A stretch of 64,000 nucleotides of DNA. It comes from Leptodontidium sp. MPI-SDFR-AT-0119 (taxonomy: Eukaryota > Ascomycota > Leotiomycetes > Helotiales > Leptodontidiaceae). The position numbers and the translations under genes are program-made. The notes below the pieces were generated by a model. That model was given only the letters and a program-made list of their open reading frames with translations, did no database searches and had not been told where the DNA came from. The DNA lies in NCBI GenBank assembly GCA_020726505.1, contig JAHLEZ010000017.1:1302001-1366000 (forward strand), written 5' to 3'. This document shows, piece after piece, positions 35,150-46,913 of this stretch (position 1 is its first letter; each line of letters opens with the position of its first letter).

Positions 35150-36399
35150 TCATGCACTAAAGCTCTCTCTCCTGCGGTCAACATCCCCACCTTGGATTTC
35201 TGCACCAAGAAGCGAACTCTCCTCATCAATAACTGCCTTCGCATCATCCGCAGAATTCTTCTGAGGTTTCTGCAATGCCGACCACAAAGTACTGCCAATC
35301 ACGATGGCTCCACCAAACAGACTCCAACCACCGGGAATAACGCCCCAAATAGCCCAGTCAAAGGATAGGGCAAACAAAACTTGGGTGTACAACATACTCG
35401 TGGCTTTGCTGCTCCTGTCCAGTTGCAGTCCAGCTGTCAAGAGAAATTGAAGGATGAAACCAAAGACTCCTAGGAGCGTGAGCAGGACCCAATCGCGAGC
35501 ACCATGAGGCATGGTGAACCCGATTCCAGGAATGACGAGAAGCGCAATCGTTGATGATGCAGTCCCCAAGAAGGCAAAATAGTTCACAGACATCAGTGCA
35601 TGAGCTCGATCTCCAATTACACGGATCATGGTGTATGCTCCTGAAGCTCCAATGACACCCAGCAAAGACGCGCCGATAGCGAGGAGACGCTGGGCGGGTG
35701 TGACTTCATCAACTTCACCAGCTTTGGTGGCTTTAATGATATCGTCAACCTTTCCAAATATGCTTTCCGGATGAGCGATGAAGATCACCCCAATCATTGC
35801 AACAAGGCCGGCGATGAGATCTTTTCTAAGAAATGCCTGCCCGAGAAATACGGAGCATGCCCATGCAGTGACGATTGGCACGAGGAATCTGAAGACGGTT
35901 GATTCGGCCAGCGGAAGATAGTGAACAGAATCTGGAGGATATAAGTAAGGATTCGGAGCTTATTTCGGGAGTTGAAAGGTACTTACAGTAGAGACAGAAG
36001 AGTCCCGCGAAGCCGAATGCCGCACGGAGCACTAGCCATACTCTGACTTTGGGGTTTCCAAATGGAAAATCGGGCACTTTTGTCCACCACATATACAAAC
36101 TGCTCAGAATGCATGTGATGCCCATGCGTGCAACTATAATCTGAAGATCGAGTTGATGTTAGGATTCTCAATGCGGGGCAGTTCGGAGGTAGGGGCTGTT
36201 CCCTTACCTGAAAAGGGTGCATTCGATTTCCACCCTGTTGCAAAAATCTAACCATTGCATCCATGGACGACCCAAATGCCTGTGCAAGAACAATATACAG
36301 TGCTCCCTGGTTGTCTTTCCATATTGTCTTCAACATGCTTGGCGTTGGCTCGATGCCTGCGGACTCATAGTCTCCCACACTGCTATGTCGACGTGCCAT
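35150..36399 (-). CDS. EamA/DMT-family membrane transporter
   Basis: Exons 36399..36208, 36140..35987 and 35931..35150 give 375 aa; the phases fit. Ten hydrophobic segments are expected and about that number is visible. The first EamA half starts at GALYIVLAQAFGSSMDAMVRFL, with the AFGFAGLFCLYC helix. The linking exon reads YSVHYLPLAESTVFRFLVPIVTAW, the usual DMT signature, and the second half ends GVIPGGWSLFGGAIVIGSTLW. Hydrophilic termini face the cytosol. The family exports or exchanges small solutes; the substrate is not assignable. Confidence 0.88.
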
Positions 36400-37137
36400 C
36401 GTGATTGGTAATACCTCGAAATGTAAGGATGGGCCGAGCTGGTTATGGTTGGGGATATATATGTGAATTTGGAGACCAGTGATCAAAGAAGAAAAAGTGG
36501 CGATGCTCGCTGGATATACCGACTTTTTCCTACCCCACTTCTGACACTCGGGCCGGGGCCAGCTGACTGTAGTACATGACCATGTATTTTACGTCATTAT
36601 TATGCTGTGTCTCAGCCGGTTGTAGAGATTGGGAAGACACTTGTTCCAAGAGGCGTGTTCTCGCAAGAGGGTTTTGTGTTCTCGCAAGAGCTGGTTGCTA
36701 GTGATGGATTGAAATGGGTCTGTGTAAAGAGCTTTTCTTGGAAGTGAAATGCTGTTCGTTTTAGTCAAATTTTAATCCTGTTGCACGAAGTCATGATTTC
36801 ATGCAGATTGTACGGATGTCAATAGAATGACATTCCAGCCTCGAGAATCAAGTTGCTTGAAATTTGCTTTTGTCATCGGTCTCGTCGGCAATCTTGTGCT
36901 CTCCTGTTGCTCTTTTCCTACATGATGGCTGGCTACGGATCTACTGGTATGCCATCAGTCACTGGAACAAGCGGTATGAGGGTGGCGTCACATACCTTTC
37001 TCTGTCTCCCAGCTCATATGAAAATAGCCAAACCAAGAGTCCATCATGCAATAGTGAAGCACTGTTCCCGGATAACAGTTTGTCCCACCCGATGACAGTT
37101 GTAATGGGCTACCTTCAATGTCAACATTGTTATATCT
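36400..37137. other. Intergenic gap
   Basis: Transporter promoter and trailer of the patatin NLR. An imperfect direct repeat TTCTCGCAAGAG occurs at about 36658 and 36679. No gene is seen. Confidence 0.45.
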
Positions 37138-40100
37138 TCAGGCTGGGGCTAAAGCCTGTGATCTCGAGGCTTTTAGTTGCTGCTCCTCTCTCGCTCTCTT
37201 TGATGCCTCGAGCAATTCTCGAACTCTTGCTTCTTCTTCATGCTTCCCCACGTCCCGCAGACACTTTGCCATCCACGAAAGAAAGTCAATTGAAAACGGA
37301 TGTTGCCATCCCAGCACGCTATCTACCCTAGGATACGCTCGTCGGAAGAGCTCTTCGGCTTCTGGTAGTTTCTGTTGCTCATAAAGATTGCATGCCAGAT
37401 TGTAAATCGAAAAGAGTGTTTGTTGGTGTTGCGGCCCATGGATCTCCTCATCCAATCTCAAGGTTTCCCGAAGAATACTTTCTGCTTCTTTCAATTTACC
37501 GCTATAACTTTGAACAAGAGCGAGAGACTTCATGACATCTAACGTCATCCAATGCTGAATTCCTAGAATATTTTTGCAAATATCTAGATTCTCCCTGGTT
37601 AACCGCTCAGCTTCACCGAGATTGCCCATGTGGTACAGGATCTCCGCTCGATTCAGAAGGCTCCTCATTGTAACTTCATGTTCTCTGCCTAGCACTCTCA
37701 TTGAGATCTCGACTGTTTCTTGCGACATCTCGTCGGCTTCGTCGAATTTACTCTGCCGAAGGAGTAGCTCGGTCAAGCCATTCATGCTTTGGAGTGTTTC
37801 GATAGCTTCCTTCCCCCGGACATTTACTTCGATTGCCACGCACTTGCGAAGTAGAGGCTCGGCTTCTTCATATTTGCCTTGGTCTCGGAGATAAATGGAG
37901 AGATTGTGCATGTCGGGAAGAGTTTCTGGGTGTTCTTCCCCGCACTCGTTCGCTCCTTCCTCCAGCACGGCCCGGCAAAGTTCCTCGGCTTGGCGGAAGC
38001 GACCTTGGTTCCCTAAAACGCTGTAATATGCATACCCAGCCCGCAAAAGTCTTTTCCCTGCCAGAAAACTCCACGACCGGTAATATTCTTGTTTTGCTAG
38101 AATTGATGCATCGACATGCGCAAGCATGAACTGCTTCGTATCGAAGTCCGCGTCCGGAAAATCGTGTCTGACATCATGTGCCCACAGGTAGTCGCTCAAA
38201 ACTAGCATTGATTCTTTGAGGTATTTCTTCCCTCGCTCGTTTCCGGTTCGTGCCTTGAGCCAGTCTTGGACGAGTGGGTGGATTGAAAACGACGTTTCGG
38301 TAGATGTGGTATTCAGGCTTTGCAGCAATGACAGATTTCGCAGCTCGGAGAGAATATTGCGAAAACTTTCAGTGTTCCATTTGCCGCTCTCACGGCAGGA
38401 GTCCATCCACTTCCGAGAACCAGACCCATAAGGCGCGAAGAGTGTATCGGCAAGTTTGTTGATATCGAAGAAAGCCATCAAAGTCAAGATGTGCTCTTTA
38501 TCGTCTAGTGTAGCACCCTCCCCTGAAAGCGAGTCCAAAGATAATTCCAGCGTGGCAAATACTGTGCAATTTACTTGTCCCTCAACGTTGTCTTTTGATG
38601 CTTTCGTGTAGTCCCATATCTCGGGAGTCTCTTTCAGAACTTTTTCAAGTTGTTTATTGTAGCACTCCAGGTAAGATGCAAAACCCATGCCTCGTTTCAG
38701 CATATAAGCACCAGCTTGGTCGATTGCAAGGGCGTGGTATCCCAGTCGTTTTGTGATCTTCGAGCCGTCGGCTTTGTTTTCCTCCCTTAAATCTTGCCTA
38801 GTTCGGCGGAGCAATACCTCCAGAGCTTCGGCCTCTGAAAGCTGATTTATCTCAAGCGAGTGGTGCCCCATTGCTCTGACCTCAGCTTGACGGCTAGTGA
38901 TGAGGATTGAGCCTGGACCGACAGAAGGGAAGTATTCTTTGAGTCGCTTCGTCCTAAACGATTCCGGGTAATCGAAGTTGTCAAACACCAGCAGCCATTT
39001 TCCAGCCTTCGAGCTCAGTGTCGTTCGAACATACTGCATGTTAGCCTCGACTTCTGTTTCTTGGAATCCGGGTTTCAACAGAGCCTCGGCGATTTTGGTG
39101 AATCCTTGCATAGCGGTTTCGGGGGATGTGGCATCCACCCAGAATATCATTTCATATTTCCGACCATGGTGTGCCCGCTTGCAGTACTCGAGTGCAAGCT
39201 GGGATTTTCCGCAGCCTCCCATGCCTTGAAGTACGATAACCTTCGGCGTTAATGGATCATTTGATGTTTCTCCTGCATCAAAGTGCATCTTTAGTTCGTC
39301 CAGGGGTCCAGCTCGGTCGACGAAATGAGTAACACCGAATGATGGGTACATGAAATTCCCTGGATCTTCGATTGTATTTGGAGCGGCCGTAGGGAGACTC
39401 GAGGGCAGTATCGTATCTTGGAACGATCCATCTGCAGCTTATCAGCATGTTTCGTCTAAAATAGTCATCGAACTTACCCAGGGCACTTAAGCGGTAGGTA
39501 TGTACAGGTCTTCCGAGCAGACAGTCTACAATTATGTTGATCTTTGCATCTACCTCAGGGAGGCGTAAGTAGGCCAGGGTATGGGTTTTCACCTCAGATA
39601 GCTTCTCCCATTCGCCGAGAGCAATTTCGGTAAGTCCTGTCTCAACATTCAATCGATGATAAAGGCCAGGACAATTCCGATACCGCTCCTCGAGGATCTT
39701 AGATGCAGTCTCTGATGATGTCGCCATGGTCGCTAGTGTTTTGATGAGATCTATCGGGATCACTCGCTGAAGCAAGCTTGGCTTCTCGAATCCAGCTAGT
39801 CTTGTCTTTCCCGTTCCTATACTTACAATACAAGCCACCTTGGTATCTGGGTCGTATCCTAGAATTGCTTCTTGGACAGCAAGTTGTACCGGGTTGTTGT
39901 AACCAAGTGCTCCGTCAACGAAGTCTTCTTTCACACCAGGTTCACCGATCGAGATTCGTTTGAAAAATCCCGGTGCCGCCGATGTTGCGCGTGCTGCTTC
40001 CCAAATTGTGGGGTTATAGCATGGATCTCTGGAGATATACGACCGGAACAACCTCGGACTGCTATTTACTTGACGAGCTGGCACAGCGCAGACGAATCTA

Positions 40101-40702
40101 AAGAATTAATTTTATCAGGCACATAATCTCCGTGGAAAGGAGGACCGCTCACGTTTTACAGGTACCAGTACCTTCCCCGCGCATTCTTTCCTCATCGCGG
40201 CCCCTGCCAAGGGTATCAATGAGAACCTTTCGGATGGTCTCTTCCAATCTGGATGCTTTGAATTTCCCATCCTGCCAACTTCGTTTCTGCTCCGAGAACA
40301 CGTGCTTCGATAGTTCGCCGTATTTCTCGATTGCCTGTGGAACTGACAATCTCAGACGTCCAAGGAGGATTGCGATCAGCCTAACTCATTAGCAACTACC
40401 GCTTCAGCAGTTTTCGTGATGGATAATAGATGATGGATGACCAGGCTATGGACCTACCCGCCAGTACTGGTGCCGCATATGAGGTCAAAATAATCCGCTG
40501 GGAGGGGCACGTCGGTCAAATTGGCGGCAAGTTGAACTCTATGCATGATAGCCTCAAGTATATAGAGCTCAGAGAGCCCTCTGATGCCTCCTCCATCTGT
40601 TTTGGTTAGTTTGGAGTACGTAGAATCCTTGTCACCACCGCAAGGCTACGTACCAAGAGACAGCAGTTTCAGCGGAGGACGAGTTGCTGAAGACTGCGCC
40701 AT
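37138..40702 (-). CDS. Patatin-NB-ARC-TPR NLR-type receptor (PLP-1/Vic2-like)
   Basis: Five exons, 40702..40654, 40596..40458, 40380..40153, 40097..39478 and 39431..37138, give 1109 aa with every phase matching. The N-terminal patatin phospholipase domain has the DGGGIRG oxyanion loop (17-23), nucleophile motif GTSTG with Ser60, and DGA with Asp200, so the Ser/Asp dyad is intact. The NB-ARC domain has the P-loop GMGGCGKS (about 415-422), WLLVFDNFD as Walker B, and GSILITSRQ. The C-terminus holds at least six TPR units (about 800-1090; EAEPLLRKCV, EAERLTRENL, EAESILRETL). Known relatives: Neurospora PLP-1, which senses SEC-9 and triggers germling death, and Cryphonectria Vic2. It is likely an allorecognition/death receptor, and no SEC9 homologue is visible in this window. 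Confidence 0.93.
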
Positions 40703-41481
40703 ATTAAAAGGCTTCAAAACGGCGCTAGGTGAAGCGCTAATATGGACCCATCAGGATGAAGGACGATGAAGGTTGAACCTGGCAAGATTTCGAGTGAAGC
40801 TTGAACATTCAGATGTCGTGAAGGCGGGCGCCTAGCAAGCCTCAGCTGCTGGCTGTGCAGCTCGGGTGCTGGCCCAATCATGATCCTGTAACACCAAGTG
40901 ATGTTTTTCAGCCTCATCACCAAAAGCAAATTGTAAAAAACCCATTCCAATTGCGGAAAGAAAACAAAGTCCAAGGTCGCGGTAAATATCTGAAGTTTCG
41001 CTAGATATGTTGATGTTTGTATCGCCTATTGCCCCACAATTTACGCGATGTTTGTGAACAGTTTCATGATCAAGCCTCATCCCTTCCAGCACTCTGTCCT
41101 GAAAGCTGTAGTTGATTTGGCTTTAACTTGGACGGTAGTAGTCTCTTTTTGGTTTGGAAACAGACCCGAAAAGCACCACCGATACCTGCTTGCAAGACTG
41201 AGAAGAGACACTCTCGAGAAGGTTTCTCGCAGTCTCTCAAAAGTCCAAACTCGAGGTATGGAGACCGCCAAAAGGCGTCCCCCCACCCCCACCCCCCCAA
41301 AAGAGAAGCTAATCTAGCTATTATAGTAGTAGTTTCATACTTATCATATATCGAATGAGGACTGACAGCTTTTTCGAAGGCTCTCACTTTCTACACCTCT
41401 TCAACCGCCCACGTAGAGACCATTGTGGAAGAGTGAAAGAGATTGAACAATGAGACACACGTGCAAGACTCTGCCATTGCT
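40703..41481. other. Intergenic gap
   Basis: Promoter of the patatin NLR and trailer of the lactonase gene. A CCCCACCCCCACCCCCC tract at about 41280-41297 is the only notable feature. Confidence 0.45.
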
Positions 41482-42735
41482 TCAATCATACCAGATACTA
41501 TTTGCGCAACATCCTCCATCCCCAATCTCAACTTTAGCCACAGGCCCTGCTGTGACCGCTTCTTCTCCTCGGAGATTTCTCAATTGCCAGATTTCCACAT
41601 ACCCCCTGGGAAAGTCCGACAGCGCCATCCATTCGTCACTAAAAGGAGCAGGAGAGACTTGGTTGGCAATCCCGCCAGTAGTGGTCGTTGGCTCGATGAA
41701 TAACAATTCTTTGATCTTTCCATCGTCGCGAAGTGAGAAGCAGGAGATATATCCTACGTAATCTGTATCCCTGTTCGCTCGTGCCGAAGTCCAGAGGAGA
41801 CGATTGCTATGTGACAGCATTACTTCAGCGGACCAATATCCAGATGAGTTCTTCCCTGATACATTTATCAGCAACAAGCCCACTACTTTGGCGGTTTCCA
41901 ACATACCTTCTGGAAGAAGCGAATATGTCTCCAGCTCTTCCACTGGTGCGCCGGTCTCTTGGTCCAGTCCATACTCCACGAGAGTATTCTCATGTTCCAT
42001 CAGAACATAGAGATACTTTCCATCTGGATGTGCAGCCAGATGTCTAGGATGCATTCCCGCCTTAGGCAAATCGAGTCGATCCACCAAGCTGACCGTTCCA
42101 TCATTTCCGACGGCATGGGTCCAGATCTTGTCCGCGCTTAAATCAGCAGAGTACAGCAGCTTGTCTTCAGGACCAAACGCCAGACCATGGATCGCCGATG
42201 TGTTCACATATTTCCAAGATTGAGTCACGTTAGAGAGAGTTCCGTTGGCATGTGTTGAGATGGCCATCCCGCAGCCATTTGGTCCAGCCCATGAACCTGT
42301 ATATGCAAAATACGGCGGATGAGAACTGGGGAGTACGAATGCAGACGTCTGATTGAAGCAAGCGCCTGTTGCGTTGAGACTTGCATCTAGACGGAGTGTG
42401 GCGTTTGGGTGGACTGAGTAGCTTGAGATGCGTTTTGCTGACAGCGATGCACCGTAGACGTTTTGTTTTTTGTGCTGTAGTCGATGTCAGCAGCGTATGG
42501 GGACTGAAAATAGAGTGACTGATGGAAATACGTCAAATGCTATCCAAGCATGACTACTGTCAGCGGTGATGTTCCTCGTTTTCACAAGCGTCAATGCCTC
42601 ATCGTCGAACTCGAGTGCGTAGATTGAAGCTGGGAGCCCGAGATTCCCTACGAATAAGTGGTGAACTTTTGCTGCAACAAATTCGAGAAGAATGAAATGC
42701 AAAACAAATATCACGAGCAGTTTTCTCCATCTTCG
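41482..42735 (-). CDS. Carboxymuconate-cyclase/lactonase-like seven-bladed propeller, start unclear
   Basis: Exon 2 (42474..41482) and exon 1 (up to about 42735, ending 42532) join in phase 0. Hydrophobic VIFVLHFILLEFVAA followed by KVHHLFVGNLG looks like a signal peptide entering blade 1. HGLAFGPEDKLLYSADL, HPRHLAAHPDGKYLYVLMEHENTLVEY, and SGYWSAEVMLSHSNRLLWTSAR are typical of the 3-carboxymuconate cyclase/6-phosphogluconolactonase fold. No in-frame ATG opens exon 1. An ATG at 42730 reads M-E-K-T-A one frame off and would fit perfectly with one base removed, so either a frameshift or an unseen 5' exon exists. Probably secreted; substrate unknown. Confidence 0.72.
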
Positions 42736-43858
42736 TTAGCTGTGGAGGTTGTTTCTGAGAATGGTAGCTATGTTCTTTTCATGGGTGATCCCACAGACAA
42801 TATTTCAAAACATCAAATCATTGCACAACCTTTCCTCGGCCGAGAGACTGCCGACAGGAAACTTTCATTTTAATACTTTTAGCCTTTACTGCTGAGTTGT
42901 TACAATAGGGCAGATTGGGTACCTGAAAGCGGGTGGTTGTATATTGATGCCAGGGATAAATATTCAGCCAATTTGAATCTCCATCTACCGGCACACGGCA
43001 ACACAGAAGCTTTGAGGTAGTAATATAGCATAAAGACCTATCAGTACGAGAAAATGTTGGCGAATACATAATTGAATATCTCTTCTTGTTTTCCTTCGAT
43101 TTGCCTTTATCGTAATCCGACAGGCCCTTCAAATGTTGACGAAGAGCAGGGCTGGCTCGCTTGCAGTCGATGTGAATATTCGCACTTCCGACCTCCGTTA
43201 TTGACTTTGAGCTCAGGGTTTGTATCACCGAACTTTTTGGGACATGGATCTATCTTCAAATTCAGGCAACATGGATTAGCCCAAGTCGAATACTTGATGT
43301 CGATGTTGAAATTTGTGGCACATGAAGCCGAACGATCCCAAACAAATGGTTATAATCCCAGGTCATCAAGTTGCCCATCCAATTTGATATTTCTGCCACT
43401 TCCAGGCTCCCCCAGTAAGCTTCCCAGAAAAATTCAAATCCCACCCCAAATCAAATGGTATGAACTTATTAAGAGGTCCACCCCACTGCCCTTCCTCCCT
43501 GGACCTTGAATATTGCCTCTCGCTTACCTATAAATAACCTCGCTCGAGCCTCGGCATGGGAATCCCGTGCCTGCCAAGCTGCCAGCTCAACTTCTGCCCC
43601 TGTTTAAACACTTCAATTATCCAGCAATGACGTTGAGATGCTGGTAGAACAACAGCTTTGGATGAAAATACAGGATGGAAAACTGGATCGAAAGAAAAGT
43701 TAAACGGTGGGTGCTTTTGATGGAGTGAAGTATATATTCCAATTGTGTTTCCTTCGTCCTGTCTGGTGCTCGTCACACAGCTCTCCTCTCTGTCCTTCCA
43801 CTGTCCCACTCTATCTTTAAAATCAAGACTACACTCGTTCAACACTCTATCATTAATC
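42736..43858. other. Divergent promoter region
   Basis: Upstream of both the lactonase gene and GH17. A TATATATT-type element lies at about 43732, roughly 125 bp before the GH17 ATG. No gene is recognised. Confidence 0.45.
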
Positions 43859-44743
43859 ATGAAATCTATATCCTACGCCCTGGCGCTCGCAGCCACCCTG
43901 TCCACAGCCAATGCATACTGGTCCGGCTTCAACGTCCAAGCAACCCTCGGAAACGGTGCCTGCAAAACCCAAGCCGACTGGGAGAAAGACTTCAATACGA
44001 TGAAAAGCCTCCCTGGTGCATACACAAGCATGCGAGTCTATGCATCCTCCGACTGCAATACTCTCGCGAACGCCGTGCCCGCTGCCATCAAAACCGGCGG
44101 CACGATCCTTGTCGGCGTGTGGACTGAAGACGCTTCGCATTTCGCTGCTGAGAAGGCCGCATTGTTGAAGGCGGTACAAACATATGGGTTCGGATGGATT
44201 GTGGCTGTTAGTGTTGGGAGCGAGGATCTGTACCGAGGAGATACATCTGCCAGTACACTTGCTCAACAGATCTACGACGTGAGGGGCATGTTGTCTACCG
44301 TGCCGGGATACAGCACAGCGGTGCAAGTTGGGCATGTTGATACTTGGACTGCTTGGGTCAAGGGTGCGAATGCAGATGTGATCAGAGCCTGCGATTTTGT
44401 CGGCACCGATGGTTACCCATACTTCCAGAACACACAACCAAACGGTATCGATCAGGGCTACAACCTGTTCTGGGATTCCGTCCAACAGGTCAGAGATGTG
44501 GTCAACACCGTCAAGTCTGGAACCTGGGTTTGGGTTGCAGAGAGCGGATGGCCTACTACTGGACCCACCGAAAACAAAGCTGTGGCAAGTGTTGCGAATG
44601 CTCAGCAGTACTGGTCGATGGTTGCTTGTTCTGCTTTCAAGTCGGGACACACGTTCTGGTACTCGCTACAAGACTTTGCTGCTAGTCCTTCCTTTGGTGT
44701 TGTTGATGCCAACTACAAACCTATCTACAGCTTGGCTTGTTAA
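43859..44743 (+). CDS. Secreted GH17 glucan beta-1,3-glucosidase/endoglucanase
   Basis: Single exon, 294 aa. The ATG at 43859 starts a signal peptide (MKSISYALALAATLSTANA, cleavage about 19-20), so the longer open frame is rejected. GH17 landmarks: MRVYASSDCNTL, acid/base Glu122 in VSVGSEDLYRG, DFVGTDGYPYFQ, and nucleophile Glu228 in WVWVAESGWPTTG. No GPI signal is apparent at the C-terminus and the protein ends just after the barrel. The family splits or remodels beta-1,3-glucan of the fungal cell wall. It is the Bgl2/Scw4-10-type class. Confidence 0.95.
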   Translation: MKSISYALALAATLSTANAYWSGFNVQATLGNGACKTQADWEKDFNTMKSLPGAYTSMRVYASSDCNTLANAVPAAIKTGGTILVGVWTEDASHFAAEKAALLKAVQTYGFGWIVAVSVGSEDLYRGDTSASTLAQQIYDVRGMLSTVPGYSTAVQVGHVDTWTAWVKGANADVIRACDFVGTDGYPYFQNTQPNGIDQGYNLFWDSVQQVRDVVNTVKSGTWVWVAESGWPTTGPTENKAVASVANAQQYWSMVACSAFKSGHTFWYSLQDFAASPSFGVVDANYKPIYSLAC

Positions 44744-45174
44744 GGGGAAGTTGGTGGTGTGTCAGGGCTGCATTTTAAGGCACATGGAAATGGATGAGAC
44801 ATGACTATGAGATAATAATAATTGTAATTTGCGGTTTGCATCCTCGTTCGCTCTGCTTCAACACTTCTGACCTTGTTTTCCCATTCACTCTGGGCACCCA
44901 TCATTTTTGCGCCGCTCCCCCCGCTCAAGTGAGTATGATTCGGTTGCAGAGTGAATGTACCAACACATTCCAACACAGGTGAATCACTTTGGCGACCCGT
45001 TATCCATGTAATTTTTCCTATGCATATTGATCTCCAAGGCGAAGGATATTCCCAACTCTGTACAATCTACCAGCAGTCTCCTACTGCGGGCCTTTTGCAC
45101 CAAAAGCAGTCTGCTTTAGAGAGAGGCCTTCAATACACACGCCGCCTTCCTCAGCTCTACGATCTCCGAGACAA
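44744..45174. other. Intergenic gap
   Basis: GH17 trailer and the presumed promoter of the small unknown gene; nothing recognisable. Confidence 0.4.
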
Positions 45175-45844
45175 ATGTCTTCACCTAACAAGTCGGAGGA
45201 AACTCCATGTCGCAAGCCTCCATCGCAACCGCGCGAAACCACAAGTGCCAGCCAAAGCAGCCCCTCTACCGCAAAACCTCACTCGTGAACAGAAAAAGCC
45301 CCCAATGGATCTAAAATGCCTTCAACCTTGGAGAAGCCGAAATTTCACTCACTGAAGGAGCTCTTCAAGCGATCAAGAACTGGCCCCTCCGCGCTCGAAC
45401 ACTTCGAAGTCAACATCTCTGCCAAAGATCATCGTCACTCCACCCACTCTCAAAGTGAATCCGAAATCCAAATCAAAGTCAAGAGGCGCGACTGACCCGC
45501 CTGTTCTTACCGCAACCAACACTCGTCTCTCTCATATCCCTTCCAACCCTTCTACTTCGAAAGAAGAAGTCAAATGGCGCCAAGATAAATGCAACTACTT
45601 CTACAGATTGGTTCTGAAGGGTTGGACAATTAAGAAAGCCGCTGCGAAGTGTGAGAAGGCAATGGGAAGTGATATGTATGGAACCCGCGGGGGTAAAGTC
45701 GAAGCGAAAATCGTGAATCCCAGAAGAGCAGCCAACCTCCACAATCGAATAAAGACACATAAACTTGTCTGTTCCACAAGCCAGGTCAAGCACTTTGTGT
45801 GGGTTTGCTGGTATTGGAGCAATCCACCGTTTCTTGTCCAGTAG
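45175..45844 (+). CDS. Small basic protein, unknown
   Basis: Proposed exons 45175..45284 and 45358..45844 give 198 aa. Phase 2 at the GTGAAC donor joins to CTGAAG and unites two open frames that otherwise stop. The first 100 residues are Ser/Pro/Thr/Lys-rich and disordered. A compact part follows: YFYRLVLKGWTIKKAAAKCEKAMG, resembling a small helical DNA-binding or regulatory fold but not recognised. The C-terminus has Trp-rich FVWVCWYW. No signal peptide. The basic, disordered N-terminus suggests a nuclear protein. Both splice and gene are moderate calls. Confidence 0.5.
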
Positions 45845-46127
45845 GATAAAATACTTGGCATGAGCCATGTTGATTCTATCCATTTCCTGCTCATCCATTG
45901 GCGCGCCGTATTCTTGATAATGGCTGTCAGAATTTCCTTGTCTGAAAGAACAGATATCAACCCGGGCTGACCCTATTTTCCGTATGATGCATAAGGCCAT
46001 CCATTTTCTTCGACTTCCTGTACAATGTTAGAATATAGAGATGCTAGAGAGCTTTCTCCTCCTGTGTCAGCTCCCTGGGAACGGCCGGAGAATTATCGTA
46101 AACGAAAGGCATATGTCAGGCTCAGAC
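45845..46127. other. Short gap before a palindromic repeat
   Basis: No gene seen; open frames on the minus strand mirror the small upstream gene. Confidence 0.35.
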
Positions 46128-46266
46128 CAGTGTGACAAATTTCTACTCTACTACTCGAGTACTACTCTAGAGTAGTAGAGTAGAGTTAGAGTAGTATAAT
46201 ATTTATACTAGAGTAGAGTAGAGTAGCGCTCACTACTCTACTCTACTCTACTCATTTGTCACACTG
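46128..46266. mobile_element. MITE-like palindrome with 13-bp terminal inverted repeats
   Basis: Left end CAGTGTGACAAAT (46128-46140) and right end ATTTGTCACACTG (46254-46266) are perfect inverted repeats. Between them the sequence is built of CTACT/AGTAG and TAGAG units arranged on both strands, with a TAATATTTA centre, so the single strand could fold into a long hairpin. There is no coding capacity. The flanks show no obvious target-site duplication. It could be a miniature transposon or a simple-sequence hairpin. Confidence 0.7.
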
Positions 46267-46913
46267 TCGGTACACATGGTGTATTGAGTATCAATCTATC
46301 ATCTAAAAATCTGTCGCAGATCGCTCAAAGCCATGTGGTACGGACTGATTCCGGGAAGAGATTCTTAGTTTAAATATTAATGCACTTTTAATTATTTGTG
46401 GGAACCATCACAGGCAAGACGGAGGTTCGGAACAGTATTCAGACAAAGACCCAGACACATCCAAAATCAACACTCCATAAAAGGTAAGCGTACGATTGGC
46501 CAACGCTGCTGATACAAAGCAGTTAACGCCTTTCCAGAGAGGCCAGACACCGGATCGACCCGTTGCCATTCCCGTAGTGGACCTGTCAAAACGTGGCATG
46601 ACGCAGCCGTTAAGAAACGGCAGATCTGATTCGCTATCAAGTTCACATTTTTGGCACTAGCCACTTGGCTGCTATATTTTCTATCTAGCAGACTTCTCTT
46701 GATTAGGCAGGTTTTCGGTAAACATCTCCATCGGGACAAGTAGCCTCACTTAAATGAGTTCCTCCGAAACTTGGCCAAACACAGATAAATGCGCTCACTT
46801 ATTATCCACCTCAGTACATTAACGTTTGCTTGCACATGTGAGTGCTCTTTGTTGAGCTTTCCCCATGCCCCTCTTCCCGTTATATTTCATCCTGTCATTA
46901 TCAACTAACGACT
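46267..46913. other. Intergenic gap
   Basis: AT-rich at about 46340-46400, then promoter sequence for the O-methyltransferase. No gene is supported. Confidence 0.4.

Noticed and set aside
43853..44650. 265-codon minus-strand frame
   Set aside because: Antisense of the GH17 gene, which has a signal peptide and both catalytic Glu.
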